A DNA stretch of 7,316 bases from Candidatus Bathyarchaeota archaeon (GCA_030608925.1 JAUWDF010000030.1:1-7316); one strand, 5' to 3'. Numbered from the stretch's first letter, positions 1-7,010 are shown. Numbers and translations are program-made. Notes: generated by a model not told the origin, from the sequence alone.

Positions 1-2
1 AT

Positions 3-131
3 TCTGAACTAAGTACACCATTAATTCAACAAAACTATGGTCAAATCAAAGTTGCTTCAACCGTTGATAAGTGGTTGTTCAACCTTCTATGTCAAGGATT
101 CAGAGCTGAATCAGAAAATAAGCTCAAATAG
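3..131 (+). CDS. C-terminal end of an unrecognised protein (partial, 5' end outside window)
   Basis: An open frame enters from the left edge and runs 42 codons to a TAG stop at 129-131. The residues I read begin SELSTPLIQQNY and end with an amphipathic-looking stretch (VDKWLFNLLCQGF) and a charged tail (ESENKLK). I recognise no family. The other two + frames stop almost at once (at 5-7 and 10-12), and the minus strand offers no ATG here, so this is the only plausible coding reading of the left edge. However, 42 open codons in AT-rich DNA could occur by chance. Support also comes from what follows: a palindrome and a T-run at 170-189 that could end its transcript. The stretch contains two small GTTG/CAAC palindromes (51-61 and 73-84), which is unusual inside a gene. 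Function unknown; existence moderately likely. Confidence 0.45.
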   Translation, partial: SELSTPLIQQNYGQIKVASTVDKWLFNLLCQGFRAESENKLK

Positions 132-169
132 GGGGATTCTGGTTCTATTTCTAAGTTGCTAAAAAAGGC

Positions 170-189
170 AAAGTTGAATCAACTTTTTT
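170..189 (+). terminator. Possible terminator: palindrome followed by T-run
   Basis: AAAGTTGA (170-177) and TCAACTTT (179-186) are perfect inverted arms around a single central base, and the right arm runs into six consecutive T (184-189) on the + strand. It lies about 40 bases after the stop of the partial + strand gene. Archaeal termination depends mainly on oligo-T, so this is a reasonable end point for that transcript. A one-base loop cannot form a normal RNA hairpin without opening two or three pairs, so the palindrome might instead be a protein-binding site. Confidence 0.35.
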
Positions 190-220
190 CCAATGTTGAT
201 TATTGTCTTATACATCAAAT

Positions 221-290
221 CATGGGAAAGGGGGAATTATCAATTATTTATCAGTTTTTCTTATCAATTTCCCATGCTTTTCCATGCTTT
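221..290. repeat. AT-rich spacer with inverted repeat and small direct repeats
   Basis: CATGGGAAA (221-229) is matched by its reverse complement TTTCCCATG (268-276), giving 9-bp arms separated by 38 bases. The region between them has TTATCA three times (237-242, 248-253, 261-266). The right arm overlaps a tandem pair of CCATGCTTT (272-280 and 282-290). No convincing gene lies here. The elements sit between the end of the partial + gene and the end of the minus-strand surface-protein gene, so they could be part of a shared 3' region; function is unknown. Confidence 0.4.
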
Positions 291-297
291 CTCTTAA

Positions 298-332
298 TGC
301 GCGCGAACACTAGAGCCGAAGAAACGCGCGCA
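298..332 (-). repeat. GC-only inverted repeat straddling the stop codon of the surface-protein gene
   Basis: TGCGCGCG (298-305) and CGCGCGCA (325-332) are perfect 8-bp inverted arms with 19 bases between them. The stop codon of the minus-strand gene (310-312) falls in the loop. In mRNA this would be a stable all-GC stem. There is no T-run just downstream on the minus strand, so it is not a textbook terminator. It could slow 3' degradation or mark the transcript end. Confidence 0.4.
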
Positions 333-2712
333 CCTTGTGGCTCAACTGGGACAAGGAATCGCCTAGAACGTTCCGTTTTCTCTTCACGATGATGGCGACC
401 ACTCCAAGCAATACAAGGGCGAGCACTAGCATCTGGAAAGTTGGAAACTCGGGGATGACTGTGTAAACATAGTATGTCCCGGATTGATCGTCAATAGCTG
501 CGTTGCCAGCATAATCGTATGCAACAATCATATACTCCACGTATGTTCCTTCTGGCATTCCGGGGATTTCCCCCTCATATTCATCTCCAGTTACCTTGCT
601 CATCGTAACATTGATCCAGCTACCACCAGCTCTATAGGACAGGATCACACCGTCGGGGTGCACACCAGTATCTGCATCGGTCACATTCACTGATACAATT
701 ACAGCCTCACCGTCATCGGGAGTCTCCGGCGTCTGAACAGGATCACCAATCACAGGATCGCCATCATCACGGGGTCCAACTTGGAAGACCAAGTCCTTCA
801 GACTACTGATAGATTGGTTGCTCCACACCATTCCACCGGGGGCACTCATGTTGGGATCGGGCACGGTTCCGGGGCGAAATATTCTGACGGTATGAGTCGC
901 GTTACTGCCCCCTTCCACTGACACTCTGAGACGCTCACCATCGATGGGAGGTTCATAATCATCGCTTGCTGTCATGTTGAAGAACCTTGTAAGTTTGAAA
1001 TCGGTGGCATTTATCCAGTCTAATGGCGGCATAACTGCAAATCCCTGCATATCAAATGCCAGGGAAGTGTCATCTGCATCCACGTGCATCTGAAACTCGG
1101 TCAAATCCAGTTGGGTATCATTCAGTGTGTGAAGCTGGGACATAAATGGGACTGAGAAGTTGTAGGTCAGAACCAGGGTTTTGATGTAGTTAAGTTCAGC
1201 GTTCAAATCGTGTATGGTGGCAGTGGCGTTGAGGATCATCTGCTCATCTTCGTAAGTCAAGGAAATCTGCCCTGAACTGACAGCCCAGTAAGTCGTGTTT
1301 AGAAGTGACTCCACGAATGACGCCTCATCAGATGGGAGGACATCGGGCAAGAACGGAATGACGTTGTCAATTAGATCCGTCATGTTAGCGACGAAGACAA
1401 GGCTCATGTCAGCTTGGTGGAGGGCGTGCGCATACGTCAGCAGAAGCGACCCGCTTTCAATCGACGACCAAGTCGTACTCAGCAAATCAGACAAGGGCGC
1501 GGATTGACCAGTCATGTTGACGAGTGCGAGAATGAGGTCACCTTCAATCTGCGCTTCAAAATCAATCGACGCATTCCCATTATGTATCGTGGTCACGTTG
1601 TTCAACATCGTGAACTCCAGAACCCCATTAGTCATGTTATACAAGGACCCAGAGCCTTGCCCTTCGAAGGTGCTAGCCAAACTACCAAGCATATCCTCCA
1701 GAACCGTTGAGTTGATCTCACCAATTTCGGGATAGCTGCCAAAGATCACTGTAGTAGAGCCATTCAGGCGGATGAAGGTCGTGTTCCCCTGGAAATCAAG
1801 TAGTATGTCATCAAGTGGAAACCCGTTCCACAAATCAACGGTGAAATTGCCACTTACAACATTATCTCCATACGTACCCTTCACAGTGAAGTCTGTAATG
1901 TTAAAAGGAAATTCAGAAGCAATACTGATCGGAAGGACTGTGGACAAGTTGATTGCAGAAGTAAGAAGCCCATCAGAATAATCAAAGCCAATCTCAAAAG
2001 TTGATGAATTGAACGGAAACTGTGACGCTTCCTCCTCGGAAATGCGAAACGTGAAGCTCGTGGACACATCAGTTGTGCTACCGATGGTCTCGAGGTCTGC
2101 ATCTCCATGCATGGAGAGAAATGGATTCATCTCTTCCATATCGGTGGAATTCAAGGATCCATCCATGACTACGCGACCGTTTGGATAAACAACAAACTGC
2201 GCCTCTATGTCTTTGAAAGGGGAATCAAACTCAGTGAAAAGATACGTCTCCGAAAGTGAAACGTTGAAATTAGACTCAAGCCATGTGCTATCGTAATCAA
2301 ATGGAGGATCATATTCCACTGAAGAGAGCGAGATCTCAGACACGTTGACAAAGTTCAACCCGGACATGTAGATAGCTGGACCGTATAGCGAGATGTTGAC
2401 AGTGTGGATACCAGCATCAAGGTACTCAGATTTAACACCATAGATATCTATGTAGGTAACATCAGTCGCAATCAGGCCTATAATCTCAACCTGATAATCC
2501 CACGCATCAGTAACATTAACTTCCACACCCACCTCAAGATAATTGAACGCGTCATCACCATCAGTATCCACTCCTCCATCATCGATAGCACCAGTCAGGC
2601 TTGCTATCGGACTTGGAGCCATCACCTGAAACAAGCACAACCCAAAAATCGATGACACAGAAACAGTTAAAATCAAAATAATCGAGACGAATTGCTTACT
2701 AATCATACGCAC
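310..2712 (-). CDS. Large secreted, membrane-anchored surface protein with PEF-type C-terminus
   Basis: This 800-residue protein has a hydrophobic N-terminal signal or anchor (about 8-30) and then an acidic DTDGDD motif (49-54) of the calcium-binding kind. A beta-rich segment to about 165 resembles an N-terminal sandwich domain common in archaeal surface proteins. A long beta-rich middle (about 165-645) contains ~60-residue repeats. An Ig/FN3-like domain (about 660-750; DADTGV, AYDYAGN) is followed by IPEFPT (753-758), a membrane helix (about 759-776) and KRKR (777-780). I count 28 N-X-S/T sequons, so heavy N-glycosylation is likely. The GTG start at 2712 has a GGGTG site 7 bases upstream; ATG at 2706 is the alternative. 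The 20-residue tail after KRKR is odd for a processed sorting signal. It is divergent from the MacB-like ABC genes. Role unknown; possibly an extracellular partner of that transporter, by position only. Confidence 0.9.
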   Translation of the reverse strand: MRMISKQFVSIILILTVSVSSIFGLCLFQVMAPSPIASLTGAIDDGGVDTDGDDAFNYLEVGVEVNVTDAWDYQVEIIGLIATDVTYIDIYGVKSEYLDAGIHTVNISLYGPAIYMSGLNFVNVSEISLSSVEYDPPFDYDSTWLESNFNVSLSETYLFTEFDSPFKDIEAQFVVYPNGRVVMDGSLNSTDMEEMNPFLSMHGDADLETIGSTTDVSTSFTFRISEEEASQFPFNSSTFEIGFDYSDGLLTSAINLSTVLPISIASEFPFNITDFTVKGTYGDNVVSGNFTVDLWNGFPLDDILLDFQGNTTFIRLNGSTTVIFGSYPEIGEINSTVLEDMLGSLASTFEGQGSGSLYNMTNGVLEFTMLNNVTTIHNGNASIDFEAQIEGDLILALVNMTGQSAPLSDLLSTTWSSIESGSLLLTYAHALHQADMSLVFVANMTDLIDNVIPFLPDVLPSDEASFVESLLNTTYWAVSSGQISLTYEDEQMILNATATIHDLNAELNYIKTLVLTYNFSVPFMSQLHTLNDTQLDLTEFQMHVDADDTSLAFDMQGFAVMPPLDWINATDFKLTRFFNMTASDDYEPPIDGERLRVSVEGGSNATHTVRIFRPGTVPDPNMSAPGGMVWSNQSISSLKDLVFQVGPRDDGDPVIGDPVQTPETPDDGEAVIVSVNVTDADTGVHPDGVILSYRAGGSWINVTMSKVTGDEYEGEIPGMPEGTYVEYMIVAYDYAGNAAIDDQSGTYYVYTVIPEFPTFQMLVLALVLLGVVAIIVKRKRNVLGDSLSQLSHKVRAFLRL
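1165..1680 (-). repeat. Region of internal ~60-residue repeats in the surface protein
   Basis: Residues 410-427 (LLSTTWSSIESGSLLLTY) and 470-487 (LLNTTYWAVSSGQISLTY) align without gaps at exactly 60 residues' offset, with 9 of 18 identical by my count. Residues 345-357 (LASTFEGQGSGSL) match 411-423 with 7 of 13 identical at a 66-residue offset. I infer three diverged copies of a beta-rich unit of 60-66 residues covering roughly residues 345-516. The similarity is too low for DNA-level tandem repeats, so the duplication is old. Confidence 0.5.
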
Positions 2713-2726
2713 ACGACAACACCCAA

Positions 2727-2776
2727 TTCGATGCTATAGTTATTTATAATCTTCGGACAAGCATTATAGAATCGAA
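2727..2776. promoter_or_regulatory. Symmetric inverted repeat framing the divergent promoters
   Basis: TTCGATGCTATA (2727-2738) faces TATAGAATCGAA (2765-2776): 12-bp arms with one mismatch, 26 bases apart, centred near 2751.5. Each arm contains a CTATA core read inward from its own end, so each could be a BRE-TATA-like element for one of the two divergent genes. Alternatively they are paired half-sites, about 38 bp apart, for a regulator controlling both the surface protein and the ABC pair. Which of the two applies cannot be told from sequence alone. Confidence 0.5.
2741..2749 (-). promoter_or_regulatory. TATA box candidate for the surface-protein gene
   Basis: Read on the minus strand this is TTATAAATA, close to the archaeal TATA consensus. 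A start site about 26 bases downstream would fall near 2718, leaving only a very short leader before the GTG at 2712. If the CTATAAT element in the right inverted-repeat arm (about 2763-2769) is used instead, the leader would be about 30 bases and would contain the GGGTG ribosome site. Confidence 0.45.
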
Positions 2777-2806
2777 ACCGATTCAGCACATGAAAACCAA
2801 AAAGAT

Positions 2807-2819
2807 GGAGGGTTAGTTG
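2807..2819 (+). promoter_or_regulatory. Ribosome binding site that fixes the TTG start of the permease
   Basis: GGAGG (2807-2811) matches the archaeal 16S 3' end and lies 5 bases before the TTG at 2817-2819. The later GTG (2832) and ATG (2835) in the same frame have no such site. Starting at TTG also gives the basic N-terminus (residues 10-18) before the first membrane helix expected for this family. Confidence 0.6.
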
Positions 2820-4001
2820 ACGAGGATCACGGTGATGTGTCTGAGAAACCTCCTCCGAAGGCGCCTCAGAACGTCCCTTTGTATATTTGGCATCGCCTTA
2901 GCCACCATCTTCATCATTGCCATAGGCTCAACAACATCCAACTACACGAAGGTCATTCGAGAGATGAACATCTTCTTCAGTGAACAAATCGTGGTGGTCG
3001 CAGAGGGATCCCTGGTTGTTCAAGCATTTCCGGTTGTCGGAGGACACATTCCAGAAAACGTGATAGACAGAGTAACTCAAGTAGAAGGAGTCAAGACCGC
3101 AGTACCTATGGTTGTTCGATTCGGCTATCAAGTCGAATCCGTCATCCAACTGGTTCCAACAAACGTCAGCATTGGCGTTCCACCAGGAAACTGGTCAACT
3201 CTAGTTGGCGAAACACCACTCAAACCCGGTGGTCAATGGCCCACAAGCATGCTGGACAAGAACGAAGTGGTAGTTGGCCCTTCTCTTGCCAGACAACTGA
3301 ACATTGCACTTGGCTCCAAAATTACGATGGGAAAGAGAAATCTGACAGTCACAGGGATACTTGACACTCGATCAGCTATTCTCTCACGAGCCATAATTCT
3401 GCCAATCCAATTAGCCCAACACCTATTCTATGGTCACACAATGTGGATCAACATGATCATCATCGAACTGGAAGCGACAGAGGCGCGGGAAGGAGTAGCG
3501 AAGCGAATCGAAGAGGAGATTCTTGGACTCAAAGCGTTGACAGCGCAGGAACGAAACGAAATTATTGAACCCCTTCTCAGCGACATTGACACGTGGACCA
3601 TTGGACTAAGCAGCGTCCTCTATCTACTCAGCATGGTCCTCGTGATGATGGTTGCCATGATCAACATTTCGGAGAGACGACGAGATTTCGCGACCCTCGA
3701 CGCAATTGGCACCCCAAAACGCACAATGTTTCGAATGGTCGTAACTGAGACTGCTTTCATAGGTCTGATTGGCAGTCTAACGGGGATCTTTCTGGGATCA
3801 ATCGCCGCAATCTTCATCGTCAGCGTTTACACAGAAATTCCGCTAGCCCTATTCTTCACTGACCTTCTCAATTTCGTACCTCCCCTCTTCATGGTTACGA
3901 TTCTAATATCGACAGTGATTGTGAGTGCCATTGCAGGGATCATATCAGCGATCGCCACATTACGAATGAACGTCGCTGAGATGTTGAGGGCTGAATATTG
4001 A
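2817..4001 (+). CDS. MacB/FtsX-family ABC transporter permease
   Basis: A 394-residue membrane protein with the four-helix layout of type VII (MacB/LolCE/FtsX) ABC permeases. A basic N-terminus (NLLRRRLRTS, 11-20) leads into helix 1 (about 20-38). A large extracytoplasmic MacB_PCD-like domain follows (about 40-255), then helices at about 262-284, 310-338 and 355-381. After helix 2 lies the family hallmark ERRRDFATLDAIGTPKR (286-302), the segment that couples to the ATPase. It ends in [12 protein letters not shown], typical of these C-termini. Such proteins transmit ATP-driven motion to the outside to move lipids, lipoproteins, peptides or drugs, or to activate extracellular enzymes; the substrate cannot be read here. 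Start is TTG with a good ribosome site. The stop overlaps the start of the ATPase gene by 4 bases, so the two are translationally coupled. It functions as a dimer in known members. Confidence 0.93.
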   Translation: MTRITVMCLRNLLRRRLRTSLCIFGIALATIFIIAIGSTTSNYTKVIREMNIFFSEQIVVVAEGSLVVQAFPVVGGHIPENVIDRVTQVEGVKTAVPMVVRFGYQVESVIQLVPTNVSIGVPPGNWSTLVGETPLKPGGQWPTSMLDKNEVVVGPSLARQLNIALGSKITMGKRNLTVTGILDTRSAILSRAIILPIQLAQHLFYGHTMWINMIIIELEATEAREGVAKRIEEEILGLKALTAQERNEIIEPLLSDIDTWTIGLSSVLYLLSMVLVMMVAMINISERRRDFATLDAIGTPKRTMFRMVVTETAFIGLIGSLTGIFLGSIAAIFIVSVYTEIPLALFFTDLLNFVPPLFMVTILISTVIVSAIAGIISAIATLRMNVAEMLRAEY

Positions 4002-4687
4002 TTATACGAACCCACGAACTGACGCGGACGTATCACTACGGAGGTTCAATCATTCCAGCAGTAAACAAGGTAAGTGTGAGAATTGCTGATGCCTCCTTCG
4101 TTTCACTATTAGGACCTTCTGGCTCGGGGAAAACGACCCTGCTGAACCTGATTGGATTGATTGACAGTCCAACTTCAGGAACAATCTATTTTGACGATCA
4201 AGATGTCTCCCATCTGAAAAGCAAAGAGCAAAGACACCTCAGACTGGAGAATATAGGATTTGTATTTCAGACATTCAACTTGCTTCCTACCCTCACAGCC
4301 CTAGAGAACGTGGAATTCCCTTTGGCGATGACAAAGCTTTCACAAGACGCCCAACGCACAAGGGCTATGCAACTGCTCACCAAGGTTGGGCTTACCCACA
4401 GACTTCACCATAGACCAGGGAAATTGAGCACAGGAGAGATGCAACGAGTCGCAATCGCTAGAGCATTAGCCAATAACCCTCGCTTAATACTTGCAGATGA
4501 ACCTACAGGAGATCTCGACACGGACACAGGAACCGAAATAATTCAACTCCTTTTCAACTTGAGCCGAAAACATAAGACCACAGTACTCGTTGCGACTCAT
4601 GATAAACGAGTTGCTGAAATCGCTGACGTAACATATTTCATCCAAGACGGAACCATCTCGCGCCTCACAGGCACTTCTGATGATTAA
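3998..4687 (+). CDS. ABC transporter ATPase of the LolD/MacB type
   Basis: A 229-residue nucleotide-binding subunit, normal length for the family. Motifs in order are Walker [10 protein letters not shown] (39-47), Q-loop Q91 ([18 protein letters not shown], 88-105), signature LSTGEMQR (143-150), Walker [13 protein letters not shown] (163-174, catalytic Glu168) and switch histidine H201 (VATHD). The [17 protein letters not shown] stretch is typical of ATPases that pair with FtsX-type permeases. The signature has Thr and Glu where the textbook motif is LSGGQ; LSGGE is common in this family and the Thr is a mild departure. The TTG start (3998-4000) overlaps the permease stop as TTGA, with GAGGG (3986-3990) 7 bases upstream. 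It is presumed to energise the permease at the inner face of the membrane. No third transporter gene follows; the next gene is convergent. Confidence 0.95.
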   Translation: MIIRTHELTRTYHYGGSIIPAVNKVSVRIADASFVSLLGPSGSGKTTLLNLIGLIDSPTSGTIYFDDQDVSHLKSKEQRHLRLENIGFVFQTFNLLPTLTALENVEFPLAMTKLSQDAQRTRAMQLLTKVGLTHRLHHRPGKLSTGEMQRVAIARALANNPRLILADEPTGDLDTDTGTEIIQLLFNLSRKHKTTVLVATHDKRVAEIADVTYFIQDGTISRLTGTSDD

Positions 4688-4713
4688 TGCACATGCAGAA
4701 AGCCAAGAGAATT

Positions 4714-4723
4714 ACGCGCGCGT
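4714..4723. repeat. Self-complementary ACGCGCGCGT element
   Basis: A perfect 10-bp palindrome of alternating purine and pyrimidine, 27 bases after the ATPase stop and 26 bases before the feoB stop. Its core recalls the CGCGCGC arms at the 3' end of the surface-protein gene. Alternating CG favours left-handed DNA under supercoiling, which could build up between convergent genes; this is speculation. Confidence 0.35.
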
Positions 4724-4732
4724 GTAGCAAAC

Positions 4733-4748
4733 TCTGAGCACACTCAGA
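4733..4748. terminator. Short hairpin between convergent ATPase and feoB genes
   Basis: TCTGAG (4733-4738) and CTCAGA (4743-4748) form a 6-bp stem with a CACA loop. It abuts the feoB stop codon (4749-4751, minus strand) and lies 45 bases past the ATPase stop. Being symmetric, it could act on both transcripts. No T-run follows on either side, so terminator function is uncertain. Confidence 0.3.
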
Positions 4749-6686
4749 TCACCAGATGTTTGCAATCAACAATATTCTGTTCGCTATTCCGCCAACAATA
4801 ATCGCAAAGACTATCTCAAATACTGTGATGAATAACGCTCTCTTCCAGCCTTGCTCCTTCACTAATGTACTGATGGTTGATATGCAAGGAATGTAAAGCA
4901 TTGCTACCAAAGTAAAAACTATCATCTGCACAGGATCAAGAACACTGGAGAAATTTGAGGTTCCCAGTAGTGTTGCAAGCATTATTAAGGTGAGCTCCTT
5001 CCTTAAAACTCCAAAAATCAAGGTTATACCAGTGATTGCAGGTAATCCCAACCAAACCACCGTAATAGGACTTAAAGTATCGGTGATAGGTTTCAAAAGA
5101 TCCAGAATGTCTGCTAGTTTGATTACAAAACTACCTGCAATTATCAGTGGAAAAGCCATTTTAATAAACTCCTTTACCCTGAACCAAGTTTGCTTCACAA
5201 CTGTTCTCCCATGTGGAAACCTGTAATCATGCATTTCCATAATCAAACCTGTGGGTTCACCTGGTAGTACCTTAAACGCTATCCTTCCGAGGAAGAAAAT
5301 TATGACCAAATCAATAACGTATAAGAGAAGTGCCCACTCAAAGCCCACAAAGGCTCCCACCAATCCAAGTATAATAACTGTCGTTGCAGCACAAGGCACC
5401 AATGTAACTACAAAAGTAGCGAGAAGCTTCTCCCTTTCAGTTTCCATTATTCTACACCCCAGACAAGCAGGAACATTGCAGCCAAAACCAAGCATCATGG
5501 GAATGAAGGCTTTTCCATGCAAACCTATCTTGTGCATTACATTATCCATCAAGAACGCGATCCTACTGAGGTATCCAGAATCTTCAAGGAGATAGAGCAC
5601 TAAGTAAAAGGGAAGCAGATATGGCAAAGCAATCGTAATTCCCGCTATAAGACCTTCTACAATGCCACCCCAAATCAACTCTCCAATTACTCCTCCGAAA
5701 ACAATCTCAAAACTTGGCTTAAAACCGTAGAGAAAGTCACCTAAAAAACCCGACAAGAAGTCTCCGAAAGTGAAAATCCCAAAGAAGATCGATAAGACTA
5801 TTGCAGCCATAGTTAGGTACCCAAGAACCCTGTGTGTTGTAAAGGCATGTAGTCTGTCTCTGAAGGGAGGTGTCATTGGTGATACGATCTTTTGTACATC
5901 CCTTGCGATGCACCCTGCAGTCTCATATCTTGCAGAAGTTATGACAGTCGAACATGAATGTCCATGAATTCGTTGAATATCTTGTGAGAGCTTCTCAACA
6001 GTTGACAATATCTCGGGATCTAGTTGACGAACTCTGCGTTCTAACTGCTCATCTCCTTCTAGAAGCTTAATCGCTATCCATCTTGCTGGATATGGGAGCT
6101 GTAGCTTCGCGACTAATTTGCTGAGTTTTTGGATTTTTTCCTCTATCTCTTCTCCATACTCAACTCTTGATGGAGTTCCGTTCCCTTTCTCAATAATGTC
6201 CACTGTTGCTTGAAGCAACTCATATATGCCGATGTGTTTCGGCGCCACTGTTGGTACAACTGGTACACCTAAGATCTCTTCAAGCTTCTTATGATCAATT
6301 TCTATCCCCTTCTTCGCTGCCATGTCCATCTGGTTTAAAGCTATAACCATTGGAGGTGCGAGCTCTATCAACTGAAGCGTGAAGAATAGGTTTCTCTCAA
6401 GAACTGAGGCATCAACAACATTGATTACCAAATCAGGATTTTCAACCGCAATATACTTTCTTGAAATGAGTTCCTCTATTGAAAATGTGGACAGAGAGTA
6501 GATTCCAGGTAAATCAACAACATCTATCGTGTAGTTTTTAAATTGAAGGGTACCCTCTGCCTTCTCAATGGTTTTCCCGGGCCAGTTCCCTATATGCTGA
6601 TGCATCCCTGTTAAATGGTTGAAAATGACGGATTTACCAACATTTGCATTACCTGCTAGGGCAATTGTAATCCGTTCCTGATTCAT
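4749..6686 (-). CDS. feoB: Ferrous iron transport protein B (GTPase-coupled Fe(II) permease)
   Basis: A 645-residue protein that imports Fe(II) across the cytoplasmic membrane. The N-terminal G domain has G1 GNANVGKS (12-19), the switch I segment HIGNWPGKT (31-39), G3 DLPG (58-61) and G4 NQMD (118-121), with a probable G5 near 146-150. A helical spacer domain (about 165-275; SARYETAG at 251-258) follows. The membrane part from about 285 carries gate motif [13 protein letters not shown] (400-412; Cys403, Cys408, Cys411), a second conserved Pro-Cys (431-432), and several further helices to the C-terminus. Length fits archaeal FeoB and is shorter than the ~770 residues of E. coli. Its ATG overlaps the feoA stop as ATGA, with AGGTGAG (6696-6702) 9 bases upstream. 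It is the distal gene of the feoA-feoB operon; no feoC is seen. Confidence 0.97.
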   Translation of the reverse strand: MNQERITIALAGNANVGKSVIFNHLTGMHQHIGNWPGKTIEKAEGTLQFKNYTIDVVDLPGIYSLSTFSIEELISRKYIAVENPDLVINVVDASVLERNLFFTLQLIELAPPMVIALNQMDMAAKKGIEIDHKKLEEILGVPVVPTVAPKHIGIYELLQATVDIIEKGNGTPSRVEYGEEIEEKIQKLSKLVAKLQLPYPARWIAIKLLEGDEQLERRVRQLDPEILSTVEKLSQDIQRIHGHSCSTVITSARYETAGCIARDVQKIVSPMTPPFRDRLHAFTTHRVLGYLTMAAIVLSIFFGIFTFGDFLSGFLGDFLYGFKPSFEIVFGGVIGELIWGGIVEGLIAGITIALPYLLPFYLVLYLLEDSGYLSRIAFLMDNVMHKIGLHGKAFIPMMLGFGCNVPACLGCRIMETEREKLLATFVVTLVPCAATTVIILGLVGAFVGFEWALLLYVIDLVIIFFLGRIAFKVLPGEPTGLIMEMHDYRFPHGRTVVKQTWFRVKEFIKMAFPLIIAGSFVIKLADILDLLKPITDTLSPITVVWLGLPAITGITLIFGVLRKELTLIMLATLLGTSNFSSVLDPVQMIVFTLVAMLYIPCISTISTLVKEQGWKRALFITVFEIVFAIIVGGIANRILLIANIW

Positions 6687-6961
6687 CTATTCACTCTCAC
6701 CTGGATCCGTTCTGCCATCCCCCTCCCTATTGCCAATCTAGAACCTCTAACATGAAGCTCGATAGGGCCATGGAAAGGTGCAGAATTCACTACTGTGAGT
6801 TTGGTTCCAGGAGTGAGACCCATATCCTCTAATCTTTTCCGGAATCTTCCTCTATTGTGGTGACCATGGTGTCGATGTCTTGGTGACGGATTAATTGAGA
6901 TAATGATTCCGCTTTCACTATCTTTCAGGTGTGTTAAAGGTAACTCCACGTAGTCATCCAT
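6683..6961 (-). CDS. feoA: FeoA, small SH3-like partner of FeoB, with histidine-rich loop
   Basis: A 92-residue cytoplasmic protein of the FeoA domain family, which supports FeoB-dependent ferrous iron uptake and is thought to bind FeoB directly. The family pattern is clear: KRLEDMGLTPGTKLTVV (42-58), then APFHGPIELHVRGSRLAIGRGMAERI (61-86). Between the first strand (ESGIIISI, 16-23) and RKRLEDMGL lies a loop with HRHHGHH (29-35), five histidines in seven residues, which looks like a metal-binding insertion. It is somewhat longer than a typical 75-85 residue FeoA because of this loop and a short N-terminal extension. ATG at 6961 has no clear ribosome site, so the transcript may be leaderless or nearly so; the next Met is residue 47, inside the fold, so no alternative start is credible. 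First gene of the operon, divergent from the DtxR-family regulator. Confidence 0.95.
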   Translation of the reverse strand: MDDYVELPLTHLKDSESGIIISINPSPRHRHHGHHNRGRFRKRLEDMGLTPGTKLTVVNSAPFHGPIELHVRGSRLAIGRGMAERIQVRVNR

Positions 6962-6977
6962 CTGATTGAGAGCGCTA

Positions 6978-6985
6978 TTTTTATA
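6978..6985 (-). promoter_or_regulatory. TATA-like element upstream of feoA
   Basis: On the minus strand this reads TATAAAAA. Its centre is about 20 bases before the feoA ATG, slightly too close for the usual 26-base spacing unless transcription starts at the ATG itself. The alternative box at 6999-7006 would give a leader of about 15 bases. Either way the leader is very short, which agrees with the lack of a ribosome site. Confidence 0.35.
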
Positions 6986-6998
6986 TTCAGGAAACTCG

Positions 6999-7006
6999 TA
7001 AATAAA
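6999..7006 (+). promoter_or_regulatory. Possible shared TATA box for the regulator and feoA
   Basis: The + strand reads TAAATAAA and the minus strand TTTATTTA, so either strand could serve as a TATA element. For the + strand regulator it would place transcription start near 7029, inside the 26-bp palindrome and about 30 bases before the GTG. For feoA on the minus strand it would place the start near 6976. Assigned from spacing only. Confidence 0.35.
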
Positions 7007-7010
7007 GATT

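Noticed and set aside
132..309. Small RNA or CRISPR-like array in the left spacer
   Set aside because: The repeats are short (6-9 bases), irregularly spaced and not separated by unique spacers; no tRNA-like cloverleaf or CRISPR repeat could be drawn.
156..392. 78-codon + strand reading frame starting at TTG
   Set aside because: It has no ribosome site, runs through AT-rich spacer repeats and then antisense into the 3' end of the surface-protein gene, and its product looks unlike a real protein.
1414..1710. 98-codon + strand frame inside the surface-protein gene
   Set aside because: Antisense to a clearly coding 800-residue frame; no recognisable domain and overlapped by other antisense frames.
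1881..2108. 75-codon minus-strand frame overlapping the surface-protein gene in another frame
   Set aside because: Fully contained in the real gene, no ribosome site, composition of an out-of-frame reading.
5251..5595. 114-codon + strand frame inside feoB
   Set aside because: Antisense to the conserved gate region of FeoB; a shadow of its codon pattern, with a basic, low-complexity product.
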